Assembly (NCBI GenBank): GCA_958510825.1
Contig: OY294049.1
Coordinates: 682,001 to 746,000 of the forward strand
Length of the DNA stretch: 64,000 nt
DNA from: Brachypterus glaber
Taxonomy: Eukaryota > Arthropoda > Insecta > Coleoptera > Kateretidae
Direction of reading: 5' to 3'
Shown: positions 44,651 to 55,394 of the stretch, piece by piece
Numbering within the stretch: the stretch's first letter is position 1
Layout of the letters: every line of letters starts with the position of its first letter
Notes under the pieces: model-generated
Seen by the model: the letters and a program-made list of their open reading frames with translations, nothing else
The model's database searches: none
Told to the model about the DNA's origin: nothing
Translations under genes and position numbers: made by a program

Positions 44651-45690
44651 TTTAAAACCCTTCTATTCACTTCACTTCCATATATATCAAAATATCAAAA
44701 ACCTTTTTTTATCCAGGTGTTAATTTAAAATTAAAATTGGGTTACGTACTCATCCCGTAATAATAAAATTTTACTATAAAAAAAACAACCGTCAACCCCC
44801 CTCATCACCCCCCATGCGGCTGAAGGGCCCTCTCTCTTATACCTACTTAGAAAAAACTTAGAGAGCTGAAATTTGGTACACATGATTTTCTACCCTAACA
44901 AAATAATTAAATATAAAATTTACCCTTCAACCCCCCCCCCCCCACTCATACAATATCAAAAGCCCTTTTTTATCAACGTGAGTTAATTTAAAACAAAAAT
45001 TGGGTTACGTACTCATCCCATCATAATAAAATTTTACTATAAAACATAACTAAAAAACTTGAAAATAAAATTATATAAAAACAAGTTTTTAAAGTTAAAA
45101 CCCTTCTATTAATTATATACAATTTCAAAAACTTTTCTTATAAATTAATAGAAAGCGTTTGCCAATAAGTGTTTTTTTATAACTTTTTCGAAACTTACCA
45201 CCGGAAGACCACGAACGGTCTCTGGAAGTTTGTTAAAAAACTTAAGAGAATGAAAATTCAGACCATTCTGCGATGCCCTTAACCTGAAGAAACCAGGACG
45301 CAAATCATTTTTTGCTCGAGTATTATAATTTTACATAAAATCTCTGTTTCACTCCCGGGTTGCTTCACACATTAATAAATTATAACTAAAAACTTGAAAA
45401 TAAAACTATATAAAAAACAAGTTTTTAAACTTAAAACCCTTCTATTGATTACGTATTATGTATAACTAAAAAGTAGAAAACAAGATATACCAATTTACAA
45501 AAACGAATTTTTTAAAAGAAGGGTTTTGGAAATGTTGGCAAAAATAAAGAAATCACAAATTCCTAAACCTTTCTTTTAAAAAATTCGTTTTTGTAAATTG
45601 GTATATCTTGTTTTCTATTTTTTAGTTATACATAATACGTAATCAATAGAAGGGTTTTAAGTTTAAAAACTTGTTTTTTATATAGTTTTA
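44651..45690. repeat. R3-family repeat inserted in the right arm of IE-2
   Basis: It interrupts the arm between AACTCCATTTT (44650) and TTTTGGAGTATATTGCCC (45691). It shares blocks with 3471-4540, including GGTACACATG (44876) and CATCACCCCC. The palindrome 45401-45690 (TAAAACTATATAAAAAACAA with its complement) closes the insertion. Confidence 0.65.
45145..45327 (-). pseudogene. C-terminal end of a LINE reverse transcriptase ORF
   Basis: The minus-strand translation reads NTRAKNDLRPGFFRLRASQ, NGLNFHSLKFFNKLPETVRG, then LPVVSFEKVIKKHLLANAFY and a stop at 45145-45147. The pattern N-x-LP...(I/V)R...SF(K/E)...(K)K-x-L is the usual end of CR1/RTE-type and related non-LTR ORF2 proteins. Upstream sequence is out of frame and contains stops. 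This is a roughly 60-codon relic embedded in the R3 insertion and too short to assign to a clade. Confidence 0.6.
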
Positions 45691-48330
45691 TTTTGGAGTA
45701 TATTGCCCTATAGGGGAATAATTTAACGAACAGGTCGTTTTCCCAAATTTAGTTTAATTTTTTTTTAACCACCCTAGTGTACACACAAGTTTGTATCAAA
45801 CAATTGTTTTTCTAGGGCGTTTTTTTGGCGATTCGAAACTACCATATAATACTATTCTAGCGCTACGCGATGTGAATAGTATAATAATTAGATTATTCCA
45901 AATAATATTCTTAGTTATTTTCATATTTTACGTTGAAGTTTAAATGAGTTTAAATAAATACGTGACATGTCCAAATGCGTATTTGACGCAGTTTTTATTT
46001 TTTTAACTGTTCTACCACATGAAAAAAATTGTTTTTTTGTAATTTTTATATCGAATAAGAATACATAACAAAAAAATGGCGGTTGTGTTCGGCCAAAAAT
46101 GTCCCTCTTGGGTCCATAAAATAAGTGATTTTTTTATAGGTTATAATGAACGCAAATCGACAATTTTTTTTATAGACTATCCCTATAGTCCTTATTATGC
46201 GTTCCGAATTTGAAGTCAATCAGATCGACACAACCGGAAAAAAAAAATAATTCGTGTCAAAGTAAAAAAAAACAATAATTCTGATCCCCTGGGGGTTGTT
46301 GGGGGCTGAAAGTCTGGGAATCAACTAACCTATGGGAGCTACCTTTTGCACAAATACTCGGCTCATGCTTACCCCGCTAAGCTCTTTGTTAATATTTCCA
46401 CTCGTTCGTTCGAAAGTTAAGAGGGGGTAGCTTTTGGAGAGCTCTGTATATATTAATTTTTTAAGAGGTTTAAAAGTTCTTCTTATATTTTAGAATCATA
46501 TTTATTTTATTTTGTCTTGTAATATTGATACGCGCCTATTCATATTTTTAAATTAAAACAATTTAATTCTTATTTTATAATATTATTTTATTTATAAACA
46601 ACAAATACCACTTCCAACAAAATAATAGTTTCCCCTGTAGCTCTAACTTCAATAAAATAACAAAAATTTTTGAAAAAAATAATGTTTTTATTTATAAAAA
46701 ATATGCTAAAAGGTTTCTTTTTTCGAAAAACGAAAAAAAAAATAAAATAAAATGTCTTTGAAACTAAATTGTTTTTACCCCATTTAATCCCCTTACCCCA
46801 CTCATTTATACCAAAAACAATCCCAGCTTAGAACTTTGGATAATTAACCTGTGGTAAAAATTTAAAGTATTTAGCTCGAAGCGTTCCTGAGTTATCGTGG
46901 TCACAAATTTTCCAGACAGACAGACAGACAGACAGGCAGACCGACAGACAGATTTTTTTTTACAGAAATTATTTTTTTGGATATAAAACGTCGAGAAACG
47001 TAAAAAAAGCAATAAAATGTTTGAGTTTTTTTATTAATTCAAGACTTTCCTAGGGGTGAGTAATAATTATATGTTAAACATTTAAAATAACACATGTGAG
47101 GTCTTTATCATCAAAATGTCCTAAAAATGAAGAAATAACTTTTGTAATTAAGAAAGTACCAGGTACCTAATTAATTTAGGCTTCAGAAAGCACTATTATT
47201 TATACTTTTAAGACTCAAATGTAAAAACTTGGGGTGCTTGTTTCGAACTTAAATGCTTCAAATAATTGTGTTTAAAATGTCTAATATTAACCGATAACTA
47301 AAAAATACTATGGTAAAATAAGTATTTTTTTTGTTTAATATTAGTTTTATAGATTTTTACTTTATTGGATTTACTTTAAAATAGTAAAATAATAAAAACT
47401 TGTCATTTTTGCTGCATTACTCCCATTTTAAATGCGATTTAAACATCTTAGTAGGCTAAAGTCGGGTAACAAGTAAAAGAGTTTTAGAATATATATTTTT
47501 TTTTAAACTGAAATGCTAAAATTTGGTAAAGGTTTTTGAAATTAAAAAAACATTATTAAAAATTGACATTAAACAAACATACTATTTTAAAATGTTAATT
47601 GTAAAAAGAACAAGACAAGACAAGTCAATAATTTAAATTATATGTAAAATATAATACATTATATGCTTTACCATATGGTAAATATGTATTTAGTAAATAA
47701 AAAAATTAAAAACAACGTAAACTTAGTAATAGGTTGCCAAATATCTTATGTACATTTTTTTTATTTTTTAGTATATTTTTAAAGCATCCAGTTTAAGTAG
47801 GCGTAGGGCACTTAGACCCAATAATTTTAAACTCTTCTATTCGGTTTCGTGTGCTACACCTAGTGTACATTCTACACTAGCTGTAGCACTACAAACAAAT
47901 AAAATACTTCTAAGATACTGAAAAATATACTTTTGCCCCTTTTCTATCTCAGAATATAGTGCAATGGTCAATAACATATAAAATTTCCAGCGAATTAAGC
48001 CATAAGCCATTTTATAGGGGTTATTGTGGTCCTTTGAACTATAGGTTGCTTAAATTCTAGGTGGGATTGTTATTGGTAAAAATCGGGGCGAGGTAAGGAT
48101 GTAAAATGGAGTAAAAAACAATTAAAAAAAAACAGTTTTTCTGTTTTCCGAAAACTTTAAAAAAATAATAAATTTTAAAATTTTTTGATTTTTTTTTAAG
48201 AATTTATAAAAAAATATATTTTTTTTTCAAATTTTCCAAAAAATATTTTTTTTTTGTTTTAAAGAACTTAGACCTACATGGACAAGTATTATTTTGTTGC
48301 CAGCAGTTTTTATTTAGTCTTGTAATAATG

Positions 48331-48630
48331 ATCACTCATCGGCGAATTTTCAGTGCTCGCATAGGCGCCGCGTCGATTCTATCGTTGACGCGAGGTTTTT
48401 AATATTTACATTTTTATTTTCTTCGAAAAAAACCGATATATTTACATATTTATAGTTAATATGTATATTCAATATTGTTGTGTGTAACAAATTAGTCGTC
48501 AAATGTTTCGATTTAGTGACCTTTATAAAAATTTCCCTCATAATTCGGCAAAATTATTCCGTAAGCATATGTTTCTCTGTTTATTTTCAACGTTGATGAG
48601 TCATAACTGAATTTATTCCGATTAATGATA
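48331..48630. other. Unit B-specific segment
   Basis: This block sits between two copies of AATAATGAT-type sequence (GTAATAATGAT at ~48321 and GATAATGATACGCGCC at ~48629) and is missing from unit A at ~32040. It includes GGCGCCGCGTCGATTCTATC. The short direct repeat at its edges suggests either insertion in B or slippage deletion in A. Confidence 0.45.
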
Positions 48631-48699
48631 ATGATACGCGCCTTTTCATATTTTTTGGGTATTGTATTAGATTTTTTGTATCCGAATTATTAGTTTTTT

Positions 48700-48868
48700 G
48701 TCGTTTCGACGGGCGATCGGCGGCGAGCCGAACTAAAATCATTTTATTTAAACACGTGCACGTGGAAACAACGCAAATTCGTTTGTTAATATTGTGGTTA
48801 ACTCAAAAATATGGTTACAAATCAATGCCTTTGGCTATCCATCGTTAACAGCTCACAGAAAAAATCTG
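48700..48868 (+). other. Candidate promoter and first exon with splice donor (unit B)
   Basis: Same block as unit A: GACGGGCGATCGGCGGCG, AAACACGTGCACGTGGAAAC, an ATG at ~48824, and CTG|GTAAGT with the donor at 48869. Relative to unit C one base is missing after the ATG, so the frame is broken. Confidence 0.4.
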
Positions 48869-50183
48869 GTAAGTTCAATTTTATCTTTACAAAGACTCTT
48901 GTATTGCTTTTTTTACTCCATATTTTATACCGTGCGTGTCAAATGTCCACCCTCCTTTAACTGTTGAAGGGCTTTAGATATGAACTTGACATTAGGAACA
49001 CGTAAATAACATATATTATGTTATATAACCCGAATAATTTAAATATGTTTAAAGGACACAATAGAGGCAGGGAACAAGGGGGGGATTTTTTTTATACAGA
49101 AAAGGGGGTCGTGTGATACCATCATTTTAAAGCTAAGAAAATTCTCTATTTAAATAGGTACAGTATTTTAAGGCGGTTAAAAAAGTGTTGAAAATTGAAT
49201 TTTTTGTCAAAACTAATTTAAAGACATCAAACAATTCTTGTTTAATGATAAAACTAAATTATACTTTTAAACTAATTTTAAATTAAATTAATATTAAATT
49301 AAATATTCTAGTATATAAAAATTTTCAAAAAATTTAAGAAAATCGCGTTTTTAACAAAAAAAAAAAAATTTAACAGCATCATTTTTTTTTTAATTTAAAA
49401 TGATATAGCCGAAAGAAAATTTTATAAGCTTTGAAATTAGGTATCACACGACACCCCTCTTCATTAAAAAAAATATTCCCCCTTACCCCTCTGCCTCCAT
49501 TGTGACCCCTACCATATGAAATATACCAAAAAATTATTTGGCTTATGTTATTTATGTGTTTTAAAGAGTTACCGCAAAAAAAAGAGTTTTTTTAGCCTGT
49601 TTTTCAAACACCTGTAACTTCGATTGGAATTGATAAAATGTAACGTATAAGTGCCCTTTAAAGCGGTTAAAAAATTAAAAATTCAAAAAATATTTCAGTT
49701 TAAAAAACGTTTTTCTGTAATATGAAACATAAAAAACACGTATCAAGGGTATCACCCTTGAATTTGATGAAAATCCACCTCCACAATGAGGGTTAAACTA
49801 CCCCCAAGTGCCAAAAAAAAGTAGTAAATCATAAAGTATCTCAAGAAAAATCAAGTTAAAAGGATCCATTCAGTTATGTTTAACAAAATGTGATAAAGTT
49901 TAGAGTATAAAATTCAAGTACCCATAGTTAACCCGTTGTTTAAGGGGATGTGTAGCTTCTAGAACAATAAATCTTGCTTTTTGCACAAGTTCATGACCAG
50001 ACAAAAATTTTGAGCACTTAAACGTTGCATTTTATCAATTCCAATCGTAGCTACAGGTGTTTGACAAACAGGCTAACTTTGCGGTCACTCTTTGAAGTTG
50101 ATATTTAATCCGTTCAAAAGTTTAGACTGATTTTGCCGAAAAAATTATCTGTCCTGTCCTGTCGGTCGGTCTGTCTGGAACAA

Positions 50184-50411
50184 ATGAAGCTGAAGTTTGC
50201 AACGTTTTTTTGCATCGAAAATTCAATTAGTATATTAAAGCACTTATTCCATAAAACGTTTTTAGCGCACTAGTACTTTAAAAAACTCGCCGCAAGCGGC
50301 TCGTTTTCTAAACTTGTACTCGTGCACTAAAAACGTATGTTATGAAACTAGTACTTTAATATACTAATTTGAATTTTCATTGCAAAAAGACGTTGCAAAC
50401 TTCAGCTTTAT
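50184..50411. mobile_element. Palindromic MITE (family AGC), copy 1, 8-bp target duplication
   Basis: ATGAAGCTGAAGTTTGCAAC and its complement form arms that pair almost to the centre (ACTCGCCGCAAGCGGCTCGT hairpin). The target duplication TGGAACAA lies at 50176-50183 and 50412-50419. The empty equivalent is visible at 37334-37341 in unit A. Confidence 0.92.
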
Positions 50412-51262
50412 TGGAACAATTTGTGACTGCGAAAAATCGAGAACGTTTTAAGGTAAAATAATTTAAAGGTCATTGCCGTCCCTACTACCATTTTTTTGTA
50501 TAAATTACTTGTTATATACCTTATTTTTTGTCATAATATCAGAGTTTAAAAAAAATCCTTTTCATATATATGTATATAAAAAATATATATATTTTTTTGG
50601 AAAAAAAACTTAGCATAGGGGCACAAAAAAAACTCTAAGTGATAAGCAAGCACGCAAGCAAGCAATATACGGAAAAAAATATTTGATTTTATATTTATAA
50701 CATTTTTTTTCATGCTGTAATAGCGCCTTAGACTTACCATATTTTTTTTTGTAGAATACTTTTATTATACATACCTCATACATATAATTACACCGGCCCA
50801 CAAAAAAAAAGTTGTCTGTGCTGGGGTTTTAGGATGCTGAACACGAATCTGCATAAAAAAGGCAACGCATGGGCTCATTTTTTTGCTACACTAAAAAAAC
50901 CATCTAAAATAGTGAAAATCTCATCTGCAATTTCAGTGTAGCAAAAAAATGACAGATTTGTGTGCAGAATCCCAAAATACATAAGAATAGGTGGGTCTCG
51001 ATCCCAGCGCAGACAACTTTTTTTTTTTGTTGGCCGGTGTTATTATTTTGTAGACTTCAGAAACATTTACAAATATATTAGTCTAGTCATTTTAATTTCA
51101 TTATTTTCTCCCGTCTGTATTTTATATATAGTTCTCCGCATGAAAGAAAGTCTCTCTCTCTTCTTTCCGTCAAGAGCGTTATAAGGCGTGCGTGCTTCCC
51201 GGGCCTCCCACTTGCACACACATTCCAAACATATTTCCTGTAGCCACAGATCCGTGCGTCAA

Positions 51263-51425
51263 ACTATATGTCTCAAGTACAATTAAATTATGCATTTCCA
51301 AATCGCCAGGTTCTGGTTCCAGTTCCTTTGGGTGCTAAAAGCCCCAAAAAGTGGTAAAATAAGGAACCCTGACAATATTTTTTTAACTTAGCAAGTCAAA
51401 CACATAACATTTGTTACATTTAGAT
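51263..51425 (+). other. Possible exon fragment or chance frame (51268-51357)
   Basis: A 29-codon frame reads MSQVQLNYAFPNRQVLVPVP and ends in KSPKKW. Just at the end, GTG|GTAAAAT could serve as a weak donor. It lies immediately after the end of unit B, where unit A diverges. I do not recognise the peptide and cannot exclude chance. Confidence 0.2.
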
Positions 51426-51702
51426 CAGGGCCGTAACCGTAACTGCCAAACTTGGCGCCCCTGCAAAAGAAAATTGGCGCCCCAAAAAAATACCAGGGGG
51501 GCTCAACTAAAATGCCCGGGCGCCCTTGCGAAAAAAAATTGGCCCCCCAAAATTACCTTTACTAAAAAAAGCTTTGTTCCTGACGGTTTCTACCAAACTT
51601 GGCGCCCCTGCAAAAGAAAATTGGCCCCCCAAAAAAATACCAGGGGGACTCAAACCAAGGCCAGGGGGCTTAGTCCCCCTGCCCCCCCTAGTTACGGCCC
51701 TG
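51426..51702. mobile_element. hAT-like MITE
   Basis: CAGGGCCGTAACCGTAACTG at the left and GTTACGGCCCTG at the right form the terminal inverted repeat. Target duplications are ATTTAGAT (51418-51425) and ATTCAGAT (51703-51710), one mismatch. A ~60-bp segment (CCAAACTTGGCGCCCCTGCA) is directly repeated at 51447 and 51594. No transposase. Confidence 0.85.
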
Positions 51703-51810
51703 ATTCAGATTAGGCTATTTTCACAGTTATACACAATTATTCTGTAGGCCAAGGGGCATAATGAGTCTTTAAAAAAAGCTAATTTGATATCTGTCAATTC
51801 TAAAAATTAC

Positions 51811-52023
51811 ATGAAGCTGAAGTTTGCAACGTTTTTTTTGCATCGAAAATTCAAATAGTATATTAAAGCACTTATTCCATAACACCTGTTTAGCGCACTA
51901 GTACTTTATAAAACTCTCCGCAAGCGGCTTGTTTTCTAAACTGGTACTCGTGCGCTAAAAACGTTTGTTATGAAACTAGTACTTTAATATTATTTGAATT
52001 TTCGTTGCAAACTTCAGCTTCAC
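51811..52023. mobile_element. Palindromic MITE (family AGC), copy 2
   Basis: Same family as 50184-50411. It is flanked by a perfect 8-bp duplication AAAATTAC at 51803-51810 and 52024-52031. A third, truncated left end lies at 61820-61870 (ATGAAGCTGAAGTTTGTAAC). Confidence 0.92.
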
Positions 52024-52236
52024 AAAATTACTCAAAATTTTCATTTATTCAAAAAATCATTTTATAAATAAATTCTCATTTTCTAAAAAATTTCAAAACA
52101 GTTTTTAACGACTCTTTTTACCTTTTTGCCCCAAAATTATTGTGTATGCCTAACTTCTAGAACACAAAGGAACCGGATCCGTAACCTAGCAAGTTGGAAA
52201 TAACTTAATTTTAATGTAATCTAAGACATGTATTAA

Positions 52237-52887
52237 GGGTTCATTCTGGTTTAGATGCTCCAAAAAAGGGCTATTTTTGTTAATTACTTAAGAATGTATT
52301 GTTATAGATATTGAAATAAAATTTGTTGAGCTTAATAAATACACGCTCGAAATACATAAAACAATTTTTTTTAATTTTATTTTAAACACTTTTTATACAC
52401 AAAAATACTAGGCAAACGTAACTCCTCAAAAAGTAGATATGTCGCTGGCGGCGTTGATATCTTGATAACGGCTCATCTAAAACTAAAAAATCAAAAATAT
52501 TTAGATTCAGTATGACTGTGGCTCTCGCGTATTCTATAGAAATTAATATTTATTGATAGATAATAAAATGGCGGAGATTTAAAGAAAAAAACAAAAAATT
52601 AGTTTTTTCACTGTTTTTGGCAAAAAAATAGTAAAAATTAAAATTTTAATACGGTTATAGAACCCGCTGAAGCTATCCATGTGTAGAATATGTGGTTAAA
52701 ATTTCATAAGGATCGGTCCAGTGGTTCCGGAAAAATCACCGCCGACGATCGGAAAAACATTGTTTTTAGAAAAAGGCGTTTAAAGTTTTTTTTAATAAAA
52801 AAATATGAAAAAGTCTACATATACTTTCAAAAAATGTAAAAAAAAAACAAAATCGATTTTTTGAAAATTATAAACCAGAATGATCCC
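52237..52887. mobile_element. TTAA-flanked non-autonomous element
   Basis: TIRs GGGTTCATTCTGGTTTA and GGGATCATTCTGGTTTA (right end complemented) are bordered by TTAA at 52233-52236 and 52888-52891. TTAA duplications are used by piggyBac and Kolobok transposases; I cannot choose between them. Interior of 651 bp is non-coding. Confidence 0.75.
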
Positions 52888-52910
52888 TTAAATACAGATC
52901 TTGGACTATA

Positions 52911-53130
52911 CAGGGTGTATTTGAAATAGGGTCCAAAATTTTAAGGAGAGATTCTACATCATAAAATAAGTTCCTTAAACATTGTCTAAAAATGCGTCCT
53001 AAGGGTGCCCCTTTGAAAGTTGATAAAAAAAATTCGGTTCGTATAACTCAAGAACCCTTTGAGATATAGCAACGAGGTTTTGCAAGTGAACTAATGTTTT
53101 ATTTTCATGTTCTTATTTTAAGCAGGGGTA
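52911..53130. mobile_element. FB-1 element, copy 3 (left half only)
   Basis: CAGGGTGTATTTGAAATAGG after TA, then TCTACATCATAAAATA and AAAAATGCGTCCTAAGGG, collinear with the left arm at 32527. The right arm is missing. Confidence 0.75.
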
Positions 53131-54104
53131 AATATCTCTTTTGGCATTTTTGAATTTCTTTGTATTTTTACTTTCCCTGGGAAGTCCCGTGTTTTAAAAA
53201 CTTTTTATTGTTTTTTTACGTTTTAACGTTTACAGTAAAAAACCGCGAAAATAAATTCTGTCGGAAAAAAAATTGGCCACGTTAACTCGAGAACACTTTA
53301 AGCTAAAAACTTTAAATTTGACCATATTTTTACTCAAAGTTCTCGGATAGGATTTTTTTTAATAAAAAAATGGTTTCTGTTTTTTTTATTTTCCACACAA
53401 TATTTTTTTTTTGTAGAAAAGAATTTTTTATAAGGTTTACCAACTATTTTTTTTTGATCCCATATCGGTAAAAATTAAAAGAACAGATGAAGATGGAAAA
53501 AATATAAAGCAGCATGGGAAAAAATCTGAATTTTTTTACTTGGTTAAAAAAGAAAGCGACAACGCCTTTTGTAAAGCATGCATCTTACAGTAAGATCCTT
53601 ACTTGTAATTCTAATACTTTAAAATTTAAAAATAAATTACTTCATTAAAAAAAAACGTATATTTTTATTTTCAAACAAACGAACGGTTGGACTTTCTTGC
53701 GTTACTAAAAAAAATATTTTTTTATTGCTTTTTTCCGTAAAAAAAATAGTTTTTTGAAAAAAAAAAATGTTTTTACCTCATTTTACCCCATTACCCCACC
53801 CCGATTTTTACCAAAAACGATTCCAGCCTATAGCTTTAAATAATCCTATGGTCCAAATTTGAAATCTTTATCGCGAAGTGTTCTTGAGTAATCATAATCA
53901 CAAACTTCCCGGATAGACAGATTGACAGACAGATTCTTTTTTTACAGAAATCGTATTTTTTGGATATAAAACGTCGTGAAACGTAAAAAATAAATAAAAA
54001 TTTTTCTAAATTTTTTTACTAACGCAAGACTTTCAAGACTTTCCTTGGGGAAAGTAATACTAAAGGCTTATCTATAAAACATGTTCATTAAAAAATTGGT
54101 GATT
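53131..54104. repeat. MOD-type modules, both orientations
   Basis: A plus-oriented fragment lies at 53255-53350 (GTTAACTCGAGAACACTTTA) and a minus-oriented module at 53760-54060 (GAAGTGTTCTTGAGTAATCA, GATAGACAGATTGACAGACA, CAAGACTTTCCTTGGGGAAA). A/T runs lie between. No gene. Confidence 0.6.
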
Positions 54105-54214
54105 TTAGACCCCTATAGTCTTACATTCCTGTGTCGCTCAGGACAAAGCTTTTTTTTTTAGGGTGCCACCCTGGGGGCGGAGCCCCCCTAGATTTTTTTC
54201 TGGTTACGGCCCTG
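54105..54214. mobile_element. Right end of a hAT-like element
   Basis: CTGGTTACGGCCCTG at the right edge and a GGGGGCGGAGCCCCC palindrome (54173-54187) resemble the element at 51426. The left terminus was not identified. Confidence 0.45.
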
Positions 54215-54218
54215 TATT

Positions 54219-54950
54219 AATTAATTGATCCCTTACATCATAAGCTTTCATTTAAGACCAAAATTAAAATAGGTCACCGGACATAAAAGCAATTTTTTTA
54301 ATTTTGATTTTTTTCAGTGTAATTTTTCTTATTTTTAACTTTTTTGGCATATCAACCTATTTTATTGCAAGTATATCATTTTTTTTTGTACACCTTCTTG
54401 TCAATTAAACCAGTGGCGTACAGGTGCATTTTTTAAATTATTTATAAACAACATATTATTAAAAAAAAAAAACTAAAAAAAAATAATATTTGTTACTTGT
54501 CATTTTAATTATTATTGTATATAAAAGCCCTCCTAATGCCATTGATTACAGCATTTTATATCGAGGGCTTCATAACATAGGGGTGTATAAGCCATTTTTT
54601 TTGTTTACGCCTCTATGTTATGAATCCCTTGATATACAATATTAATTAAAATATTATTTTATTTTTAAATAGGAAATTTTATTATTTGTTTTGTTTTTTT
54701 TTAATAATATAGATTTTATAAATAGTTTAAAAAAACACCCTGGTTTAAGTCATGGGAGGGTGTTATATCATAAAAACTCTTTATATTAAATGATATTGGA
54801 ATAAAATAGGGTAATATTCCAAAAAAATAAATAAATAAAAAAAATAACTACACTGAAAAAATTCAAAATAAAAAAATTGCTTTTATGCCCAGCGGCCTAT
54901 TTTAATTTTGGTCTTAAATGAAAGCTTATGATGTAAGGAATCGATTAATA
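54219..54950. repeat. Inverted-repeat element
   Basis: About 110 bp at each end pair (CCCTTACATCATAAGCTTTC and its complement). A smaller inverted pair lies inside around 54565 and 54605 (CATAACATAGGGG / CTCTATGTTATG). No coding sequence. Confidence 0.75.
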
Positions 54951-55184
54951 CTAGTTTCCCGAAGGGCCATTTTTTTTCGCTATTTCACAAAAAAAAATCA
55001 CATCGTGGCCCCTATGTTATGAAGCTCTTAATAAAAATCAAAATTTACAAAAAAAAACTAATAAATCGCATTTAATAGCAAAAAAAATGAAAAATTAAAA
55101 CCATAATAACAAAAATGTTTAAAAATTAAAAAACATATGGTTAAATAGAGAAGTTTATATGCTTTAAAATTATGTACGACCACC

Positions 55185-55326
55185 CTTTCTTTTTAAGAAA
55201 ATGTATCAAATATACCTATACAAAAAATAATATGAGTTGTCTTATTTAAGCGTTTTAAATTTGAAGTGGAAATCTCAACCCTTTCAAAAGTTAAAAGGGT
55301 GTGATGACTTTTGGACAGCACTGTAT
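55185..55326. mobile_element. Right end of a CAGNGNGGTCCAAAAGT MITE
   Basis: TTTAAATTTGAAGTGGAAAT then TGACTTTTGGACAGCACTG|TA, matching the right TIR at 38821. The rest is missing. Confidence 0.75.
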
Positions 55327-55394
55327 AGTAATACTGTCAGCTGCCAACTTAAGAGTACTATAAAAAAATACTGCTAATAACTAAAGGGGCGCCG

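Larger units (their letters stand above)
40375..45784. mobile_element. Inverted-arm element IE-2 (5.4 kb)
   Basis: GTGTACACTAGGGTGG begins at 40375 and its complement ends at 45784. ACAAGT occurs immediately outside both ends (40369-40374 and 45785-45790). The left arm runs to ~40730. The right arm is 44402-44650 plus 45691-45784, split by an R3-family insertion. The interior carries a MITE, a P-like transposase remnant, a SINE and otherwise unique sequence, unlike IE-1, whose interior is satellite. Confidence 0.8.
45791..51262 (+). repeat. Multi-copy segment, unit B
   Basis: It starts right of IE-2 with TCTAGGGCGTTTTTTTGGCG and ATACTATTCTAGCGCTACGC, runs through GTTCGAAAGTTAAGAGGGGG (46405), and is collinear with unit A to 51262. 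Its first 620 bp are also found at 59495-60106 (same strand) and, inverted, at 58158-58800. It lacks the four large insertions of unit A, but has its own MITE (50184) and a segment at about 48331-48630 absent from A. Confidence 0.85.
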
